In this document: one piece after another, positions 51,418-60,169 of the stretch
How the letters are laid out: every line of letters begins with the position of its first letter
Position numbering within the stretch: the stretch's first letter is position 1
Assembly (NCBI GenBank): GCA_016183065.1
Contig: JACPFF010000017.1
Location: 62,001-126,000, forward strand
Origin: Deltaproteobacteria bacterium
GTDB lineage: Bacteria > UBA10199 > GCA-002796325 > JACPFF01
Direction of reading: 5' to 3'
DNA: 64,000 bases
Translations under genes and position numbers: made by a program
Notes under the pieces: model-generated
Databases searched by the model: none
Told to the model about the DNA's origin: nothing
The model's input: only the letters and a program-made list of their open reading frames with translations

Positions 51418-51808
51418 AGCGCTGCATTACGATTCCCGAAAAGATCTTATTCTCCTTCCAGGCAATCTCTGGGGGCCATTGGGCGAACAAAACATCCGAT
51501 TTGCATTTGATCCTGGTGCCTATCGCACAATCATCAATACACAGGTAGCGGACGCGCTCGGTTATCAAGCGACTGCCGACAGCCAGAAAATCAGTACCGC
51601 ATCAATCATTGGCAAGGAATGGGGGTATACGCTCATTGTGGAGCGGCTATCAATTCTCAGTTTTGAGTTTCCAAAATATCATATTGCCTGTTTTGATCTT
51701 CCAGAGACATACGACATCGATGGTCTCATCGGTCTGGATCTCATCTCGAGATTTGAGATCACCTTGCGACATCGGGATCACTGGATTCAGTTTCATCTGC
51801 TCGACTGA
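51410..51808 (+). CDS. Retropepsin-like aspartic protease family protein
   Basis: 132 residues, the length of one monomer of a dimeric retropepsin. The active-site region reads R-F-A-F-D-P-G-A-Y-R-T-I-I, where the canonical motif is D-T/S-G-A; Pro replaces Thr/Ser. The flap-side end D-G-L-I-G-L-D-L-I-S-R-F is typical (I/V-D-G-L-L-G-x-D). Whether the D-P-G-A form is active is unclear. It starts within the preceding small gene. It may belong with the AbiE island, but that is only position. Confidence 0.72.
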   Translation: MIEALHYDSRKDLILLPGNLWGPLGEQNIRFAFDPGAYRTIINTQVADALGYQATADSQKISTASIIGKEWGYTLIVERLSILSFEFPKYHIACFDLPETYDIDGLIGLDLISRFEITLRHRDHWIQFHLLD

Positions 51809-51822
51809 CGTTCTCCATTTTT

Positions 51823-53226
51823 TTACATCAACCCGAGCTCTTTCAGCTTGGAGTAGAGCGTCGTGCGGCCGACCTGGAGGGCGGCGGCGGCGGCGCTTTT
51901 GTCGCCTGCGTAGCGCTTGAGCACGTGTGTGATGTAGCGCTTTTCCACATGACGCAAGTAGTGGCGCAGCGAAGGAAAATCGTCGATCGTCTCTTCACGC
52001 GCCTCCGTGGCTGCGTGCGTCCCTGTGGCGTGCGCAGTGTTTGTCGTCGTCGTGTCCGTGCCGGAAAAGGTCCAGCGCGGCAGTGTGGCGACCTCGATCA
52101 CATCGGTCGGCGAGAGAATGACGAGACTCTGGATGACGTTTTCCAGCTCGCGAATATTGCCGGGCCACTCATATTGTTGCAGGCGCTGCAAGGCCTCGGC
52201 CGTGATCCGTTTTGGGTGGCCTTTGGAGTGCTTTTCGAGGAAGTGGGTGATGAGGAGTGGAATGTCTTCGCGCCGTTGCCGCAGCGGCGGGATCTCGATC
52301 TGGATCACACGCAAACGGTGAAAGAGGTCCATACGGAAGCGATGTTCCTGCACGAGGCGGTCGAGCGCATCATTGGAGGCGGCGATGACGCGAAAAGCGA
52401 CGCCGATGGGGTGGTTGCCCCCCACGCGGATGATCTCCTTTTCCTGGAGCACCCGGAGGATCTTGGCCTGGAGATCGAGGCGGAGCATGCTGATCTCGTC
52501 GAGAAAAATGTCGCCGCCATTGGCAAGTTCAAACTTCCCGAGTTTGCGCCGCATGGCGCCGGTAAAGGCGCCCTTCTCATGACCGAAGAGTTCGGATTCG
52601 ATCAATCCCTCGGGGATGGCGGCGCAGTTGACGGCAATAAAGGGACGGAGCGGACTCTGTTCAAGACTATGAATATGGCGCGCCAGGAGTTCCTTGCCGG
52701 TTCCGGATTCCCCCTGGATGAGGATATTGGCGGTGTGTCCGCGGACGCGATCGGCCTGTGCGACAATCGCCTGAAAGGCGGTGCTCACCCCGATGAATTG
52801 CCGCGTCGTCTCCGGAGGATTGAGGTTTGCCACGAGGGCGTCGTGGCGTTCGCGAATGCATTTGAGTGTGCGCATCTTTTGCACGAGGACATGGAGCGTC
52901 GACTGGTCGACCGGTTTGCAGATATAATCTGCCGCACCGGCCTGAATGGCCTTGGCAATCTTGTCGGCCTCGTTATGCCCGCTGACAATCGCAATTTCCG
53001 CGGTCGGTGCCAGTGTGCGAAACGTGCGGATGGCACTGAGACCATTGTCTGCGCCGAGATCGAGGTCGAGCAGGACCAGATCCACGCTCATCTGTTGAAG
53101 CGCAAGTACGGCCTCCTGGAGTGAGTGGGCCACAGAGACCGCGTAGTGTGATTCCATGCACGAGAGCATCGATTCGAGGAATGCGGCATCGTCGTCGACC
53201 CACAGAATCTGGTAATCGCTTTTCAT
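51823..53226 (-). CDS. Sigma-54-dependent response regulator (NtrC family)
   Basis: 467 residues from ATG 53226 (GGAGGG 5 bases upstream). The receiver domain (about 5-120) has Asp11-13, the phosphoacceptor Asp54 in LVLLDLDLG and Lys in C-K-P-V-D. The AAA+ domain has the Walker A GESGTGKE, the sigma-54 contact loop GAFTGA, Walker B and F-L-D-E-I-S. A Fis-type HTH ends the protein (AAAAALQVGRTTLYSKLKEL). No histidine kinase gene is adjacent, so it is an orphan here. A near-consensus -24/-12 element lies upstream, suggesting feedback control. Confidence 0.94.
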   Translation of the reverse strand: MKSDYQILWVDDDAAFLESMLSCMESHYAVSVAHSLQEAVLALQQMSVDLVLLDLDLGADNGLSAIRTFRTLAPTAEIAIVSGHNEADKIAKAIQAGAADYICKPVDQSTLHVLVQKMRTLKCIRERHDALVANLNPPETTRQFIGVSTAFQAIVAQADRVRGHTANILIQGESGTGKELLARHIHSLEQSPLRPFIAVNCAAIPEGLIESELFGHEKGAFTGAMRRKLGKFELANGGDIFLDEISMLRLDLQAKILRVLQEKEIIRVGGNHPIGVAFRVIAASNDALDRLVQEHRFRMDLFHRLRVIQIEIPPLRQRREDIPLLITHFLEKHSKGHPKRITAEALQRLQQYEWPGNIRELENVIQSLVILSPTDVIEVATLPRWTFSGTDTTTTNTAHATGTHAATEAREETIDDFPSLRHYLRHVEKRYITHVLKRYAGDKSAAAAALQVGRTTLYSKLKELGLM

Positions 53227-53251
53227 AGACCCTCCATGGACGATTTTTATA

Positions 53252-53267
53252 TACAATTCTGATGCCA
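53252..53267 (-). promoter_or_regulatory. Possible sigma-54 (-24/-12) promoter of the regulator gene
   Basis: On the minus strand TGGCATCAGAATTGTA: GG and GT are separated by 10 bases, where the consensus has GG-N10-GC. The single mismatch at -12 and the AT-rich setting keep this uncertain. Confidence 0.25.
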
Positions 53268-53660
53268 CTTCTTGAGGAGAAAAAACGGTAAACATTTTGA
53301 TGGATTATATCAAGGTCGGATATTTCACTCTGTCGAGTGTTCAGAAAATAGAACATTATTCTGTAATAAATCCGAACAATTGAACACGTCGGATATTATT
53401 GACATCGATGTGTGGCAAACATCCGTATCCCGGACTCGAGTGGAGGACAGGATTCTCCCTGCAACGGGTGGATGCTGAAAAGTCGTCCGATGCCTACAAA
53501 AGATTGCTCGCCAGTCGAACGTGCGGATCCCTCGCAGCCATCCTGACGGTATCAATCATCTCTCAGATCGAGAAAAAGGTTCAGTTTCGTCAGATCAGGC
53601 TGCCAATTCTGTGGCTTATGCATGTCTTGATGGCTCTCAAGAAGATGATCCGCAAATGCG
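53268..53660. other. AT-rich intergenic region, no supported gene
   Basis: About 390 bases between the sigma-54 regulator and the unknown 592-residue gene on the same strand. Overlapping plus-strand frames of about 90 codons (53399-53784) have no ribosome-binding site or recognisable sequence, and the second runs into the neighbouring gene. No RNA gene or strong hairpin was seen. Confidence 0.4.
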
Positions 53661-55439
53661 CTATATTGCTTCCACTGCTCGTATGATCGCATCGATATTT
53701 GATGCAGTACGGCCTGAGCGACTGATCAGTACACCGCGGCAATCCGTCCCCGTTAATTGCCGCAGATGGTCACGTACTCCCTGAAGCAGATCCACACCCG
53801 CATAGGATTGCGCAGTATCGTGATTGATGGCATCGACGCAGAGCATCGTCCCCGGGGTTGATGTGACTGTGAAATACCCGAAATAACCGCCAAGCGTGGT
53901 ATGATCTCTATTTGTCAATAGGTTGACCATGTAGTGCTCATATAGAATGCGGCCCGTTTGCTCTCCCTGTCCGCAATCGGATCCAGAATCGATGGCAAAT
54001 CCCGCGGCCAAGCCGACAACCGGGACAATGAACACTTCATGGCGTTCCGTATCGTCGATCTGTTCCTCAAAGAATTTTCCCAATGTGCGCATTTTCCGGA
54101 GCCATTGATCATACGTTTCCATCAACCCCTTCGTGGTGCGATGCCATGTGCCGCCCGGTATTCCACGCAAATGTGGAGCCAAAGCCTGGTGTAATTGGCG
54201 CAGGGTCGTCGCATTTTGCAATGGAACACTCGCTTTCAGTTCAGCAGAGAGGGTTGCCAAATGCGTCTTGATCGGTGCGAGAAAGTCCTCAAGGGGATAG
54301 TCTGGGAGTCCATGGATCAGTATTTGCGATACGGCCTCATATATTGGCCGCAATTGACTCATCTTCAATTCCTCTTGGTCAGAGGTGGCCACCAGGGCGT
54401 TGGTCAATGTCTCCCATTGGTCCCGATAGTGCGTATGCTGTGACAGTGCGTGTACGCTGAAGAAGAGGAGGTATTCATTGAATAGGCGCAGGGTCTCGGC
54501 ATTGCCGAGCTTCCTGTGAAAGAGGGAAGAGGCCATGGCGCGAAGAAGGTCTGTGTACTTTGTGACGTCGATTGCTGTCGAAGCCTCTCCCGCGAGAGAC
54601 CACGGAATGCCATGCTGATGTAATGGTGTCGAGCGGTCAGGATCGTAATCGAGTTGTAGGTTGCGTAGGAGCTGAAGACGCACGCCATTTGGAATCCCCT
54701 CTTCGGCCAGGAAATCGAGGAGCATGCCATCAGGATCCATTTCAATGAAATCCCGGTGTGCTGCGAGATCTGTCAGCAAGGGGACTTTGTCCCGTGCGAC
54801 GGTCTTTGTATCGCGGTAGAGGCCGTGACGCGCGATAAAGCTTCCCTCGGCAACGTACGGAGGATTCGCCGGGATCTGGACGCCTTCTCTCAATTTTCTG
54901 AGGAGCGCTTCCCATGTCTTTTTGTCTGCGCCATGCGTATAACAGACTGCATGCCGCAATATCACATCGGGGTTCCGGTCCATACGTGGCGGAGGACCAT
55001 CAATCGCTCGCTGTAATGCGTCCGCACAAGTATACGCGAATTGAGGATCGAGATCGGCATGGCTTGCAAGCATTGCCACGACTTCCCCATCAGGATGACG
55101 CCAGTCCGCAATGTGAGGTTTTGCGAGGAGAACGAGTGCCGCATAGTCCGGGCCATTTTGGCACGCCTGCAAATACCAGGTATTCACTGCCGCGTGTAAA
55201 AAGGGAGGTGTAACGGTCGCGGACGGCCCTGTGGTGGCGGCTCTCCTAAACCGCCGGCGCACTGCCGCAAAAACATGGCCGGCGGTTGGCGATCTCCGTG
55301 CGTCAGTCGTGATCGTGAAGGAAGACGATTGGTTTGTAGAAGGGCCTCGCCGACCAACGGGTCTGGCTATATAGCGGGTAAACGGAGACCATGCGCGGCC
55401 AATGGTGACAGCGGTTATTCTTCGACAATGAGTACCCAT
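53661..55439 (-). CDS. Unrecognised 592-residue protein with a conserved-looking C-terminal domain
   Basis: No family was recognised. The first 75 residues are Arg/Ser/Thr-rich and low in complexity and may be outside the true start. Residues about 80-430 are helical with HEAT-like spacing (D-P-Q-F-A-Y-T-C-A-D-A-L-Q-R-A; several A/L-rich pairs). The last 130 residues are different: HEVFIVPVVGLAAGFAIDSG, then G-R-I-L-Y-E-H-Y-M-V-N, G-G-Y-F-G-Y-F, M-L-C-V-D-A-I-N-H-D-T and C-R-G-V-L-I-S-R-S-G-R. This part looks like a compact alpha/beta domain, with conserved-type Cys, Asp and His that could be catalytic. No signal peptide or membrane helix. It stands alone between a sigma-54 regulator and the surface-protein run. 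Confidence 0.65.
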   Translation of the reverse strand: MGTHCRRITAVTIGRAWSPFTRYIARPVGRRGPSTNQSSSFTITTDARRSPTAGHVFAAVRRRFRRAATTGPSATVTPPFLHAAVNTWYLQACQNGPDYAALVLLAKPHIADWRHPDGEVVAMLASHADLDPQFAYTCADALQRAIDGPPPRMDRNPDVILRHAVCYTHGADKKTWEALLRKLREGVQIPANPPYVAEGSFIARHGLYRDTKTVARDKVPLLTDLAAHRDFIEMDPDGMLLDFLAEEGIPNGVRLQLLRNLQLDYDPDRSTPLHQHGIPWSLAGEASTAIDVTKYTDLLRAMASSLFHRKLGNAETLRLFNEYLLFFSVHALSQHTHYRDQWETLTNALVATSDQEELKMSQLRPIYEAVSQILIHGLPDYPLEDFLAPIKTHLATLSAELKASVPLQNATTLRQLHQALAPHLRGIPGGTWHRTTKGLMETYDQWLRKMRTLGKFFEEQIDDTERHEVFIVPVVGLAAGFAIDSGSDCGQGEQTGRILYEHYMVNLLTNRDHTTLGGYFGYFTVTSTPGTMLCVDAINHDTAQSYAGVDLLQGVRDHLRQLTGTDCRGVLISRSGRTASNIDAIIRAVEAI

Positions 55440-55700
55440 GTCCTCATTATCGTCACGAGATGGATAATGTTGCGTCCTCCCCTGGCGTTAGCCCGGGGAG
55501 TTGGTTCATTTTTCTTTTTGGAGTTGTTGTTCGGATTCCCGGAAGGTGTGCACGGACAGTTGGATACGGACTCATTCCGCAATCCACACGAGTGAGATGC
55601 AATAGAGACGGAGCAATAAAACAATCGTGACAACAATATGTTGGGAAATCTCTCTCTCTGGGAAGTAATTGGCATGTGAATTGCTGTGAACGATGCCATC
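55440..55700. other. Divergent intergenic region
   Basis: About 260 bases between divergent genes. It contains a hairpin CTCCCC-TGGCGTTAGC-CCGGGGAG-like element near 55475-55500 and AT-rich sequence (55500-55530 and 55615-55650) where the promoter of the downstream lipoprotein run probably lies. No gene is supported. Confidence 0.4.
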
Positions 55701-56954
55701 ATGCGTCGTCTCTTCATCCTCGCTCTTCTCTCTGTGCACGGTTTTTTCCCCGGATCTCTGTGTGCGGCCGCACCGACATTGGCCGTGGTTCCCGTGCTCG
55801 ACGGCAGCAGCGATGACGAAAGCCGGGACCTCGCCCTGGCCTTTGACGAGGCCCTACAACGGCTCGACTTTGAGACGATTGCGCCGCAGCGGATCGTCGA
55901 TGTGGTGCAATCGTCATCGACCACGGTACTCGAGGAGCCGGAGGCTGTGGCAGCCTGTCGTCAGCAGTTTGCGGCCGCCACGGCGGCCTATCTTCGCTTC
56001 GAGAATCGAGAGGGAGAGCAATACGCTGCGGCCATTGTTGAGCAGTTTCAGGGACACCCCGCGTGGCATGCCCTCTACGGCGCGCTCCATTTCGATGCCC
56101 TCCTCTTGCTCGCGCTGATCCACCAGTCGGAAAACGATCTCCCGGCCATGCAAGCGGCACTGGAGCAGGCGGCGACGGTTGCCCCGCTGTACACCCTGCC
56201 GGCCGACCGCTATCCGCCCTCGATCATCCAAGGGTGGCAGGTTGCACAGGCGCAGCGGCGTCGCACGTCGGTCGGCGACCTGCAGGTCACGAGTGCGCCG
56301 CCCGCGGCCGAGGTGCGTCTCGGTGGCGTCGCGATTGGCATGACGCCACTGACCGTGCGGGATCTCCCGGCGGGGACCTATCCGGTGGCACTGGTGGCGC
56401 CGTCCTATGCTCCCATCACGCGATCGGTGACGGTCCGTCCGGGAAAGGAAGCGCGATGGCACGCACGACTGCGCTGGAGTGAGGTACAACGTGCCGCATC
56501 ATCGACTCACGCGCGGAGTGGGGTGGCGCGGGCGCAAGAGGGTTATGCGTTGGCCGAGCGTCTCAGGGCCGATGGCGTGATTTTTGTCGATGTGGATGAA
56601 CGACATTCTCGCGGCGAGATCCGCGTGCAATTTGTCGATGCGGTCGAACACGTCATGTTGCGGCCGCTCGCAATTCCCCTGACCAAGGATCGTACGCAAT
56701 TGGCCGGGGCCCTGTCGCAACTCACACAGCGTCTGTCGAAGGATGTGCGTCGTGAGGGACCCGTTGCCTTGGCGGCGCTTGAGATGACCGGTACCGAACG
56801 GGTCAGCGCATTGACACGCGAGCGGCGCCGGGTCTCGCCATGGGTGTGGACTGCCGGGAGTCTGCTGCTCGGTGGTGGGGTGTTGGCCGGCGTGTTACTC
56901 ACCGGGGGGGGCGGTGGCGCTGGCCTGGGGGCGCTCCTTGTCACCCTGCACTAA
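55701..56954 (+). CDS. Secreted PEGA-domain protein with C-terminal membrane anchor
   Basis: 417 residues from ATG 55701 (a GTG at 55686 is possible). A signal peptide covers about 1-23 (RRLFILALLSVHGFFPGSLC). A mixed domain (about 25-180) has TPR-like helices. A PEGA domain is at about 192-258 (G-D-L-Q-V-T-S-A-P-P-A-A-E-V-R-L-G-G ... L-P-A-G-T-Y-P-V). Near the end is a hydrophobic helix (VWTAGSLLLGGGVLAGVLL) and a Gly-rich tail. PEGA domains occur in surface proteins and as kinase tails, as at 62.3 kb here. It heads the run of surface genes to 63.8 kb. Confidence 0.8.
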   Translation: MRRLFILALLSVHGFFPGSLCAAAPTLAVVPVLDGSSDDESRDLALAFDEALQRLDFETIAPQRIVDVVQSSSTTVLEEPEAVAACRQQFAAATAAYLRFENREGEQYAAAIVEQFQGHPAWHALYGALHFDALLLLALIHQSENDLPAMQAALEQAATVAPLYTLPADRYPPSIIQGWQVAQAQRRRTSVGDLQVTSAPPAAEVRLGGVAIGMTPLTVRDLPAGTYPVALVAPSYAPITRSVTVRPGKEARWHARLRWSEVQRAASSTHARSGVARAQEGYALAERLRADGVIFVDVDERHSRGEIRVQFVDAVEHVMLRPLAIPLTKDRTQLAGALSQLTQRLSKDVRREGPVALAALEMTGTERVSALTRERRRVSPWVWTAGSLLLGGGVLAGVLLTGGGGGAGLGALLVTLH

Positions 56955-56964
56955 TGGAGATTTT

Positions 56965-57723
56965 ATGAAATACGGATGTGTCATGCTGGGCGTGCTCTGT
57001 GCGGGATGTGGCGGTAGTCCCGCGGGAATGGTCGATGTGGCCGGGACGGGTGTCCCCGCGCTGGCGATTGTCCTGCATCAGGAGAAAGCGGTCAGTCCGC
57101 ACCCTTTATCGCTGGTGACGGCATATGACATCACGGTCGAGGGTCCCGATTTTGCGCCGATCACGATGACGATCGACGGGACGGCCTCGACAGGGACCGT
57201 GGAAGAGATCCCTGCAGGGAGTGCGCGGCGTGTCGAGGTGGTCGCGCGCAATACGCGTGGTGACATCATTCGTCGCGCCACGGTCGAGGGCGTGACGATT
57301 GCCAAGGGACGGGTGGAAACACTCGATGTCACACTCGCGACGGTCCCCATTTTTGCCAATCTCACCGAGGGAGTTGTGATCACCAATACACGGCTGCAGC
57401 CCGAGGTGCTGATGACCCCGGGAGAAGCCGTGCAGTGTTCGTATGTGGTCGAGGGAGGTCTTCCACTCCCGCTCTTTGATCTGGCCGCAGAGAGCGACAC
57501 GCTGGTGACGGATGCCACAGGGGTGGCCACGCTGCACACCGCGCCCCTTCCGCCCGGGACCTATCGCCTGCAGGTTGCGTCCGTGAACGGGGCCGAGGGT
57601 GAGCCGGTGACGATCCATCTGCTCGATGGGCGCCTTCGCACCAGCGCGCCGCTCTGGAGTGCGGCCGTTGTCTCGGTGCGCGGGAGATGGGTCGTGGGTG
57701 GCGCCGCACGGAGTCAGCGATGA
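56965..57723 (+). CDS. Lipoprotein with beta-sandwich domains, unknown function
   Basis: 252 residues from ATG 56965 (GGAG 6 bases upstream, 10 bases after the previous stop). The short lipoprotein signal M-K-Y-G-C-V-M-L-G-V-L-C-A-G-C gives an acylated Cys at about 15, with Cys at -3, slightly atypical. The rest looks like two immunoglobulin-like beta domains (Y-D-I-T-V-E-G-P-D-F-A ... and L-P-P-G-T-Y-R-L-Q-V). Its stop overlaps the next start by ATGA. Confidence 0.75.
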   Translation: MKYGCVMLGVLCAGCGGSPAGMVDVAGTGVPALAIVLHQEKAVSPHPLSLVTAYDITVEGPDFAPITMTIDGTASTGTVEEIPAGSARRVEVVARNTRGDIIRRATVEGVTIAKGRVETLDVTLATVPIFANLTEGVVITNTRLQPEVLMTPGEAVQCSYVVEGGLPLPLFDLAAESDTLVTDATGVATLHTAPLPPGTYRLQVASVNGAEGEPVTIHLLDGRLRTSAPLWSAAVVSVRGRWVVGGAARSQR

Positions 57724-59459
57724 CCGCCGGGCCATCGCTCTGGCAGCGGAAAGTCTGCGCGTGGGGAGGCGCTCTGTTCATGGCTGCGTGTGGCGGTGTG
57801 ACCGAACCGCCGGGCGGGATACCCGGTCCTGTGCCCACGGACGTGCCGTCGGAGGCCATCGTCGTGAGCGACCTCGACCACGACGGGATTGCGGATGCGG
57901 AAGACAACTGCCCTGTGGAACCGAACGCCGCACAGCACGACAGCGATGGCGATGGCGTGGGCGATGCATGTTCCTCGGATGACGATGGTGACGGCATTGC
58001 CGATGTCACGGAAGTGACGCTCTATGGAACGGATCCCACGAAGATCGATACCGATGGCGACGGGTTGAGTGATCCGATCGAGATCTTTTCCACGCAGACC
58101 AATCCCCTCAAGAGCGACACAGACGGCGATGGCTACAGTGACAGTCTCGATCTCTTTCCCCTCGATTCGGACGAATGGGAGGAGACCGACGGCGATGGGA
58201 TCGGCGATCAGGGGGATAATTGTCCCGACGCGGAGAATCCTGCGCAGGAAAACAGCGATCTGGCCTATGCCGCACTCGGCGTCCTTACGCCGTCGGGCGG
58301 AGCGATTACGATCGATGCCAAAGGGGATGCCTGCGATGCGGATCGCGACGGCGATGGGTTGCATGCGACCTATGTCGATATCGTCCATGGCGATGACAGT
58401 CACAACGGCAGTTTCCTCCAGCCGGTGCGGACATTGGCCACCGGGCTCGCGCTCGCGCAAAAATACAACGATGAAATCCGTCTCGCGGCCGGGACCTATG
58501 ACATCACCGACATGGCCTGGCCTGATAATCAGACGATCCGCGGGGGCTATGTCGCGGGTTTTTCCGCGCGCCAGGTCAAGACGACCGAGGCGCAATTCGC
58601 CACGGTGTTGACGAGCAGCGGCTCTGCGACGACCATGCTTCTTTCGGGCGTCCATGACCTCCGCCTCGATGGCGTCATCATCCGGAATGGAACGTTGGCC
58701 AATGAGCGAACGGCCCTCGCGGTGTCCCAGGGGAGCGTCACCTTGATCGACACCGTGCTCCATGTGACCGGTGCCGGGTTCCATGCCACGGCCTTGCAGG
58801 TCTCCGAGACGAGTGCGGCGACTGTCGATCGCTCCCTGATGCTTGTGGAAGGTGATCCCCATCTGGCCATCGGGATTGTCGTGAGCGACAGTACCGTGCG
58901 TGTCGTCAACTCGCTCGTGCAGATCAGTGGAGCGCGTCATGCCCGCGGACTCTCGGTTGCCGGCGCAAGCGGAGAGCTGGTGCATAACACGATCCGTATC
59001 GGGACGATGAGTGCCAGTGCGAGCACGGCCTATGGCATTGCATGGTCCGACAGTCCCCTGGTCCTCGCAAATACTCTCTTGGCGACCGAGAATGCCACCG
59101 ACCAGGCGCCGTTGCTGTGCAGTGGCACCACCATGGCCGGGAGCACGGCGGTCAACAATCTCCTGGCAGCCGCTGGTGGGCAGGGCCTGCAACCGCTCGC
59201 CATCGATTGTACCGGGGAATATCTCTATGCCGATGCAATGGCGTCCGGAGATCTCCCGTTTTCTGGTGCCACACTCATCGGCACGGTGGGGACGACCACG
59301 CCCACATTGGCGACGGTACTGCAGGACAATGGTGCCTTGACGGGCCCGCTCGGGGTCGATCAGGCCGAGATGTCGTTGAGCGCCTACTATAATGTTAGCA
59401 AGGACTATTTCAATCAACTGCGACAGGGGGTGTTTGATGTCGGTGCCTTCGAACAATAG
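57720..59459 (+). CDS. Lipoprotein with thrombospondin type 3 repeats and a beta-helix domain
   Basis: 579 residues. The signal ends in F-M-A-A-C (lipobox, Cys near 24). Residues about 55-215 carry calcium-binding thrombospondin-3 repeats (DHDGIADAEDNCP, DSDGDGVGDAC, DTDGDGLSDPIE, DTDGDGYSDSLD). Then D-S-H-N-G-S-F-L-Q-P-V-R-T-L-A-T-G-L (the DUF1565-type entry to a parallel beta-helix) and a right-handed beta-helix to the end (repeated V-x-N-S-L-V-Q-I, H-N-T-I-R-I). Such proteins are usually surface-exposed and may bind polysaccharide; no lyase residues can be named. It is coupled to both neighbours by overlap. Confidence 0.85.
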   Translation: MTAGPSLWQRKVCAWGGALFMAACGGVTEPPGGIPGPVPTDVPSEAIVVSDLDHDGIADAEDNCPVEPNAAQHDSDGDGVGDACSSDDDGDGIADVTEVTLYGTDPTKIDTDGDGLSDPIEIFSTQTNPLKSDTDGDGYSDSLDLFPLDSDEWEETDGDGIGDQGDNCPDAENPAQENSDLAYAALGVLTPSGGAITIDAKGDACDADRDGDGLHATYVDIVHGDDSHNGSFLQPVRTLATGLALAQKYNDEIRLAAGTYDITDMAWPDNQTIRGGYVAGFSARQVKTTEAQFATVLTSSGSATTMLLSGVHDLRLDGVIIRNGTLANERTALAVSQGSVTLIDTVLHVTGAGFHATALQVSETSAATVDRSLMLVEGDPHLAIGIVVSDSTVRVVNSLVQISGARHARGLSVAGASGELVHNTIRIGTMSASASTAYGIAWSDSPLVLANTLLATENATDQAPLLCSGTTMAGSTAVNNLLAAAGGQGLQPLAIDCTGEYLYADAMASGDLPFSGATLIGTVGTTTPTLATVLQDNGALTGPLGVDQAEMSLSAYYNVSKDYFNQLRQGVFDVGAFEQ

Positions 59460-59904
59460 TGCCCATCGCCCCGACCGTGTCGTCCCCGCTATGCTGCGCG
59501 GGTTTGGTCTCTTGCTGCTGCTCTTCGGTGGATCCACCACGGCATGTGCCCGCGCACCACAGCGCCACGTCCGTGCCATGCAGGCGCGGCCCCCGGTCTT
59601 TTCGCAGATCCACTTTCCGTTCGACAGTGACCGGTTATCGCCGCGTGAGATGCGGAAGGTCTCGCAGAATGCGCAGTGGCTGGCGTGTTATCCTGAGGTC
59701 GTGTTGTGGATCGAAGGGCATGCGGATCGCACCGGGCCCGAGACCTACAATCGGGCGCTGGGCGATCGGCGCGCCCGCGCCGTTGCTGCCGTGCTCATGA
59801 CACATGGCGTGAACGCGGACCGCCTGGCCGGCCTGATTTCCTTTGGTGAGTCGCGACCCGCCCCAACGGGCCGGCATCGGCGAGTGGAGATGCAGGTGAG
59901 GTAA
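59437..59904 (+). CDS. OmpA/Pal-like peptidoglycan-binding protein
   Basis: 155 residues from ATG 59437, overlapping the previous gene by 23 bases (GGGGG upstream). An N-terminal export signal (GFGLLLLLFGGSTTAC) may be a lipoprotein signal although the residue at -3 is Thr. The OmpA C-terminal domain follows: F-P-F-D-S-D-R-L-S, V-V-L-W-I-E-G-H-A-D-R-T-G, Y-N-R-A-L-G-D-R-R-A and I-S-F-G-E-S-R-P. The Asp and Arg that hold diaminopimelate are present. It tethers the envelope to peptidoglycan. A TolB-like gene ends near the window edge. Confidence 0.88.
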   Translation: MSVPSNNSAHRPDRVVPAMLRGFGLLLLLFGGSTTACARAPQRHVRAMQARPPVFSQIHFPFDSDRLSPREMRKVSQNAQWLACYPEVVLWIEGHADRTGPETYNRALGDRRARAVAAVLMTHGVNADRLAGLISFGESRPAPTGRHRRVEMQVR

Positions 59905-59959
59905 TGCGTTGGAATTGTTGTTGATTTTGCATAATCGCTTGGTCTGGAGCCGTCGCGAG

Positions 59960-60084
59960 CGCATCCGACGTGTCGAGGGACGGGTGGCATGGGCGGAGGG
60001 GGCTCCCCCGTCAGCCCGTGGCGCAGCGAGGACTGCCGGGGGAGGAGCCCATGACAGGACCCGTCCCTCGACACGTCGGATGCG
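59960..60084. repeat. Perfect 26-bp inverted repeat with nested hairpin
   Basis: The left arm (59960-59985, CGCATCCGACGTGTCGAGGG then ACGGGT) and right arm (60059-60084) are exact reverse complements. Inside lies a second hairpin, CTCCCCCGTCAG / CTGCCGGGGGAG, and CATGGGC / GCCCATG. It sits between the OmpA-like stop and the protease start. It differs in sequence from the other two repeat families. Confidence 0.85.
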
Positions 60085-60169
60085 TCGACGACACTCCTCG
60101 CACAACTTTTATCTTGCGTGGCCGATAGTCCCTCCACATGATGCCGTATACGTCGTGGATGGAGATCCC

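Noticed and set aside
53399-53784. Plus-strand small genes between the sigma-54 regulator and the unknown gene
   Set aside because: No start context, no recognisable sequence, and the second runs into the convergent coding region.
57714-59579. Long minus-strand frame (621 codons)
   Set aside because: It mirrors the thrombospondin-3/beta-helix lipoprotein gene, whose domains and signal peptide are clear; the reverse product is Arg/His-rich.
59909-60169. Longer N-terminus of the metalloprotease
   Set aside because: The stretch is the inverted repeat translated by chance (Arg/Gly/Ala-rich); a GTG with a good ribosome-binding site and a signal peptide starts at 60170.
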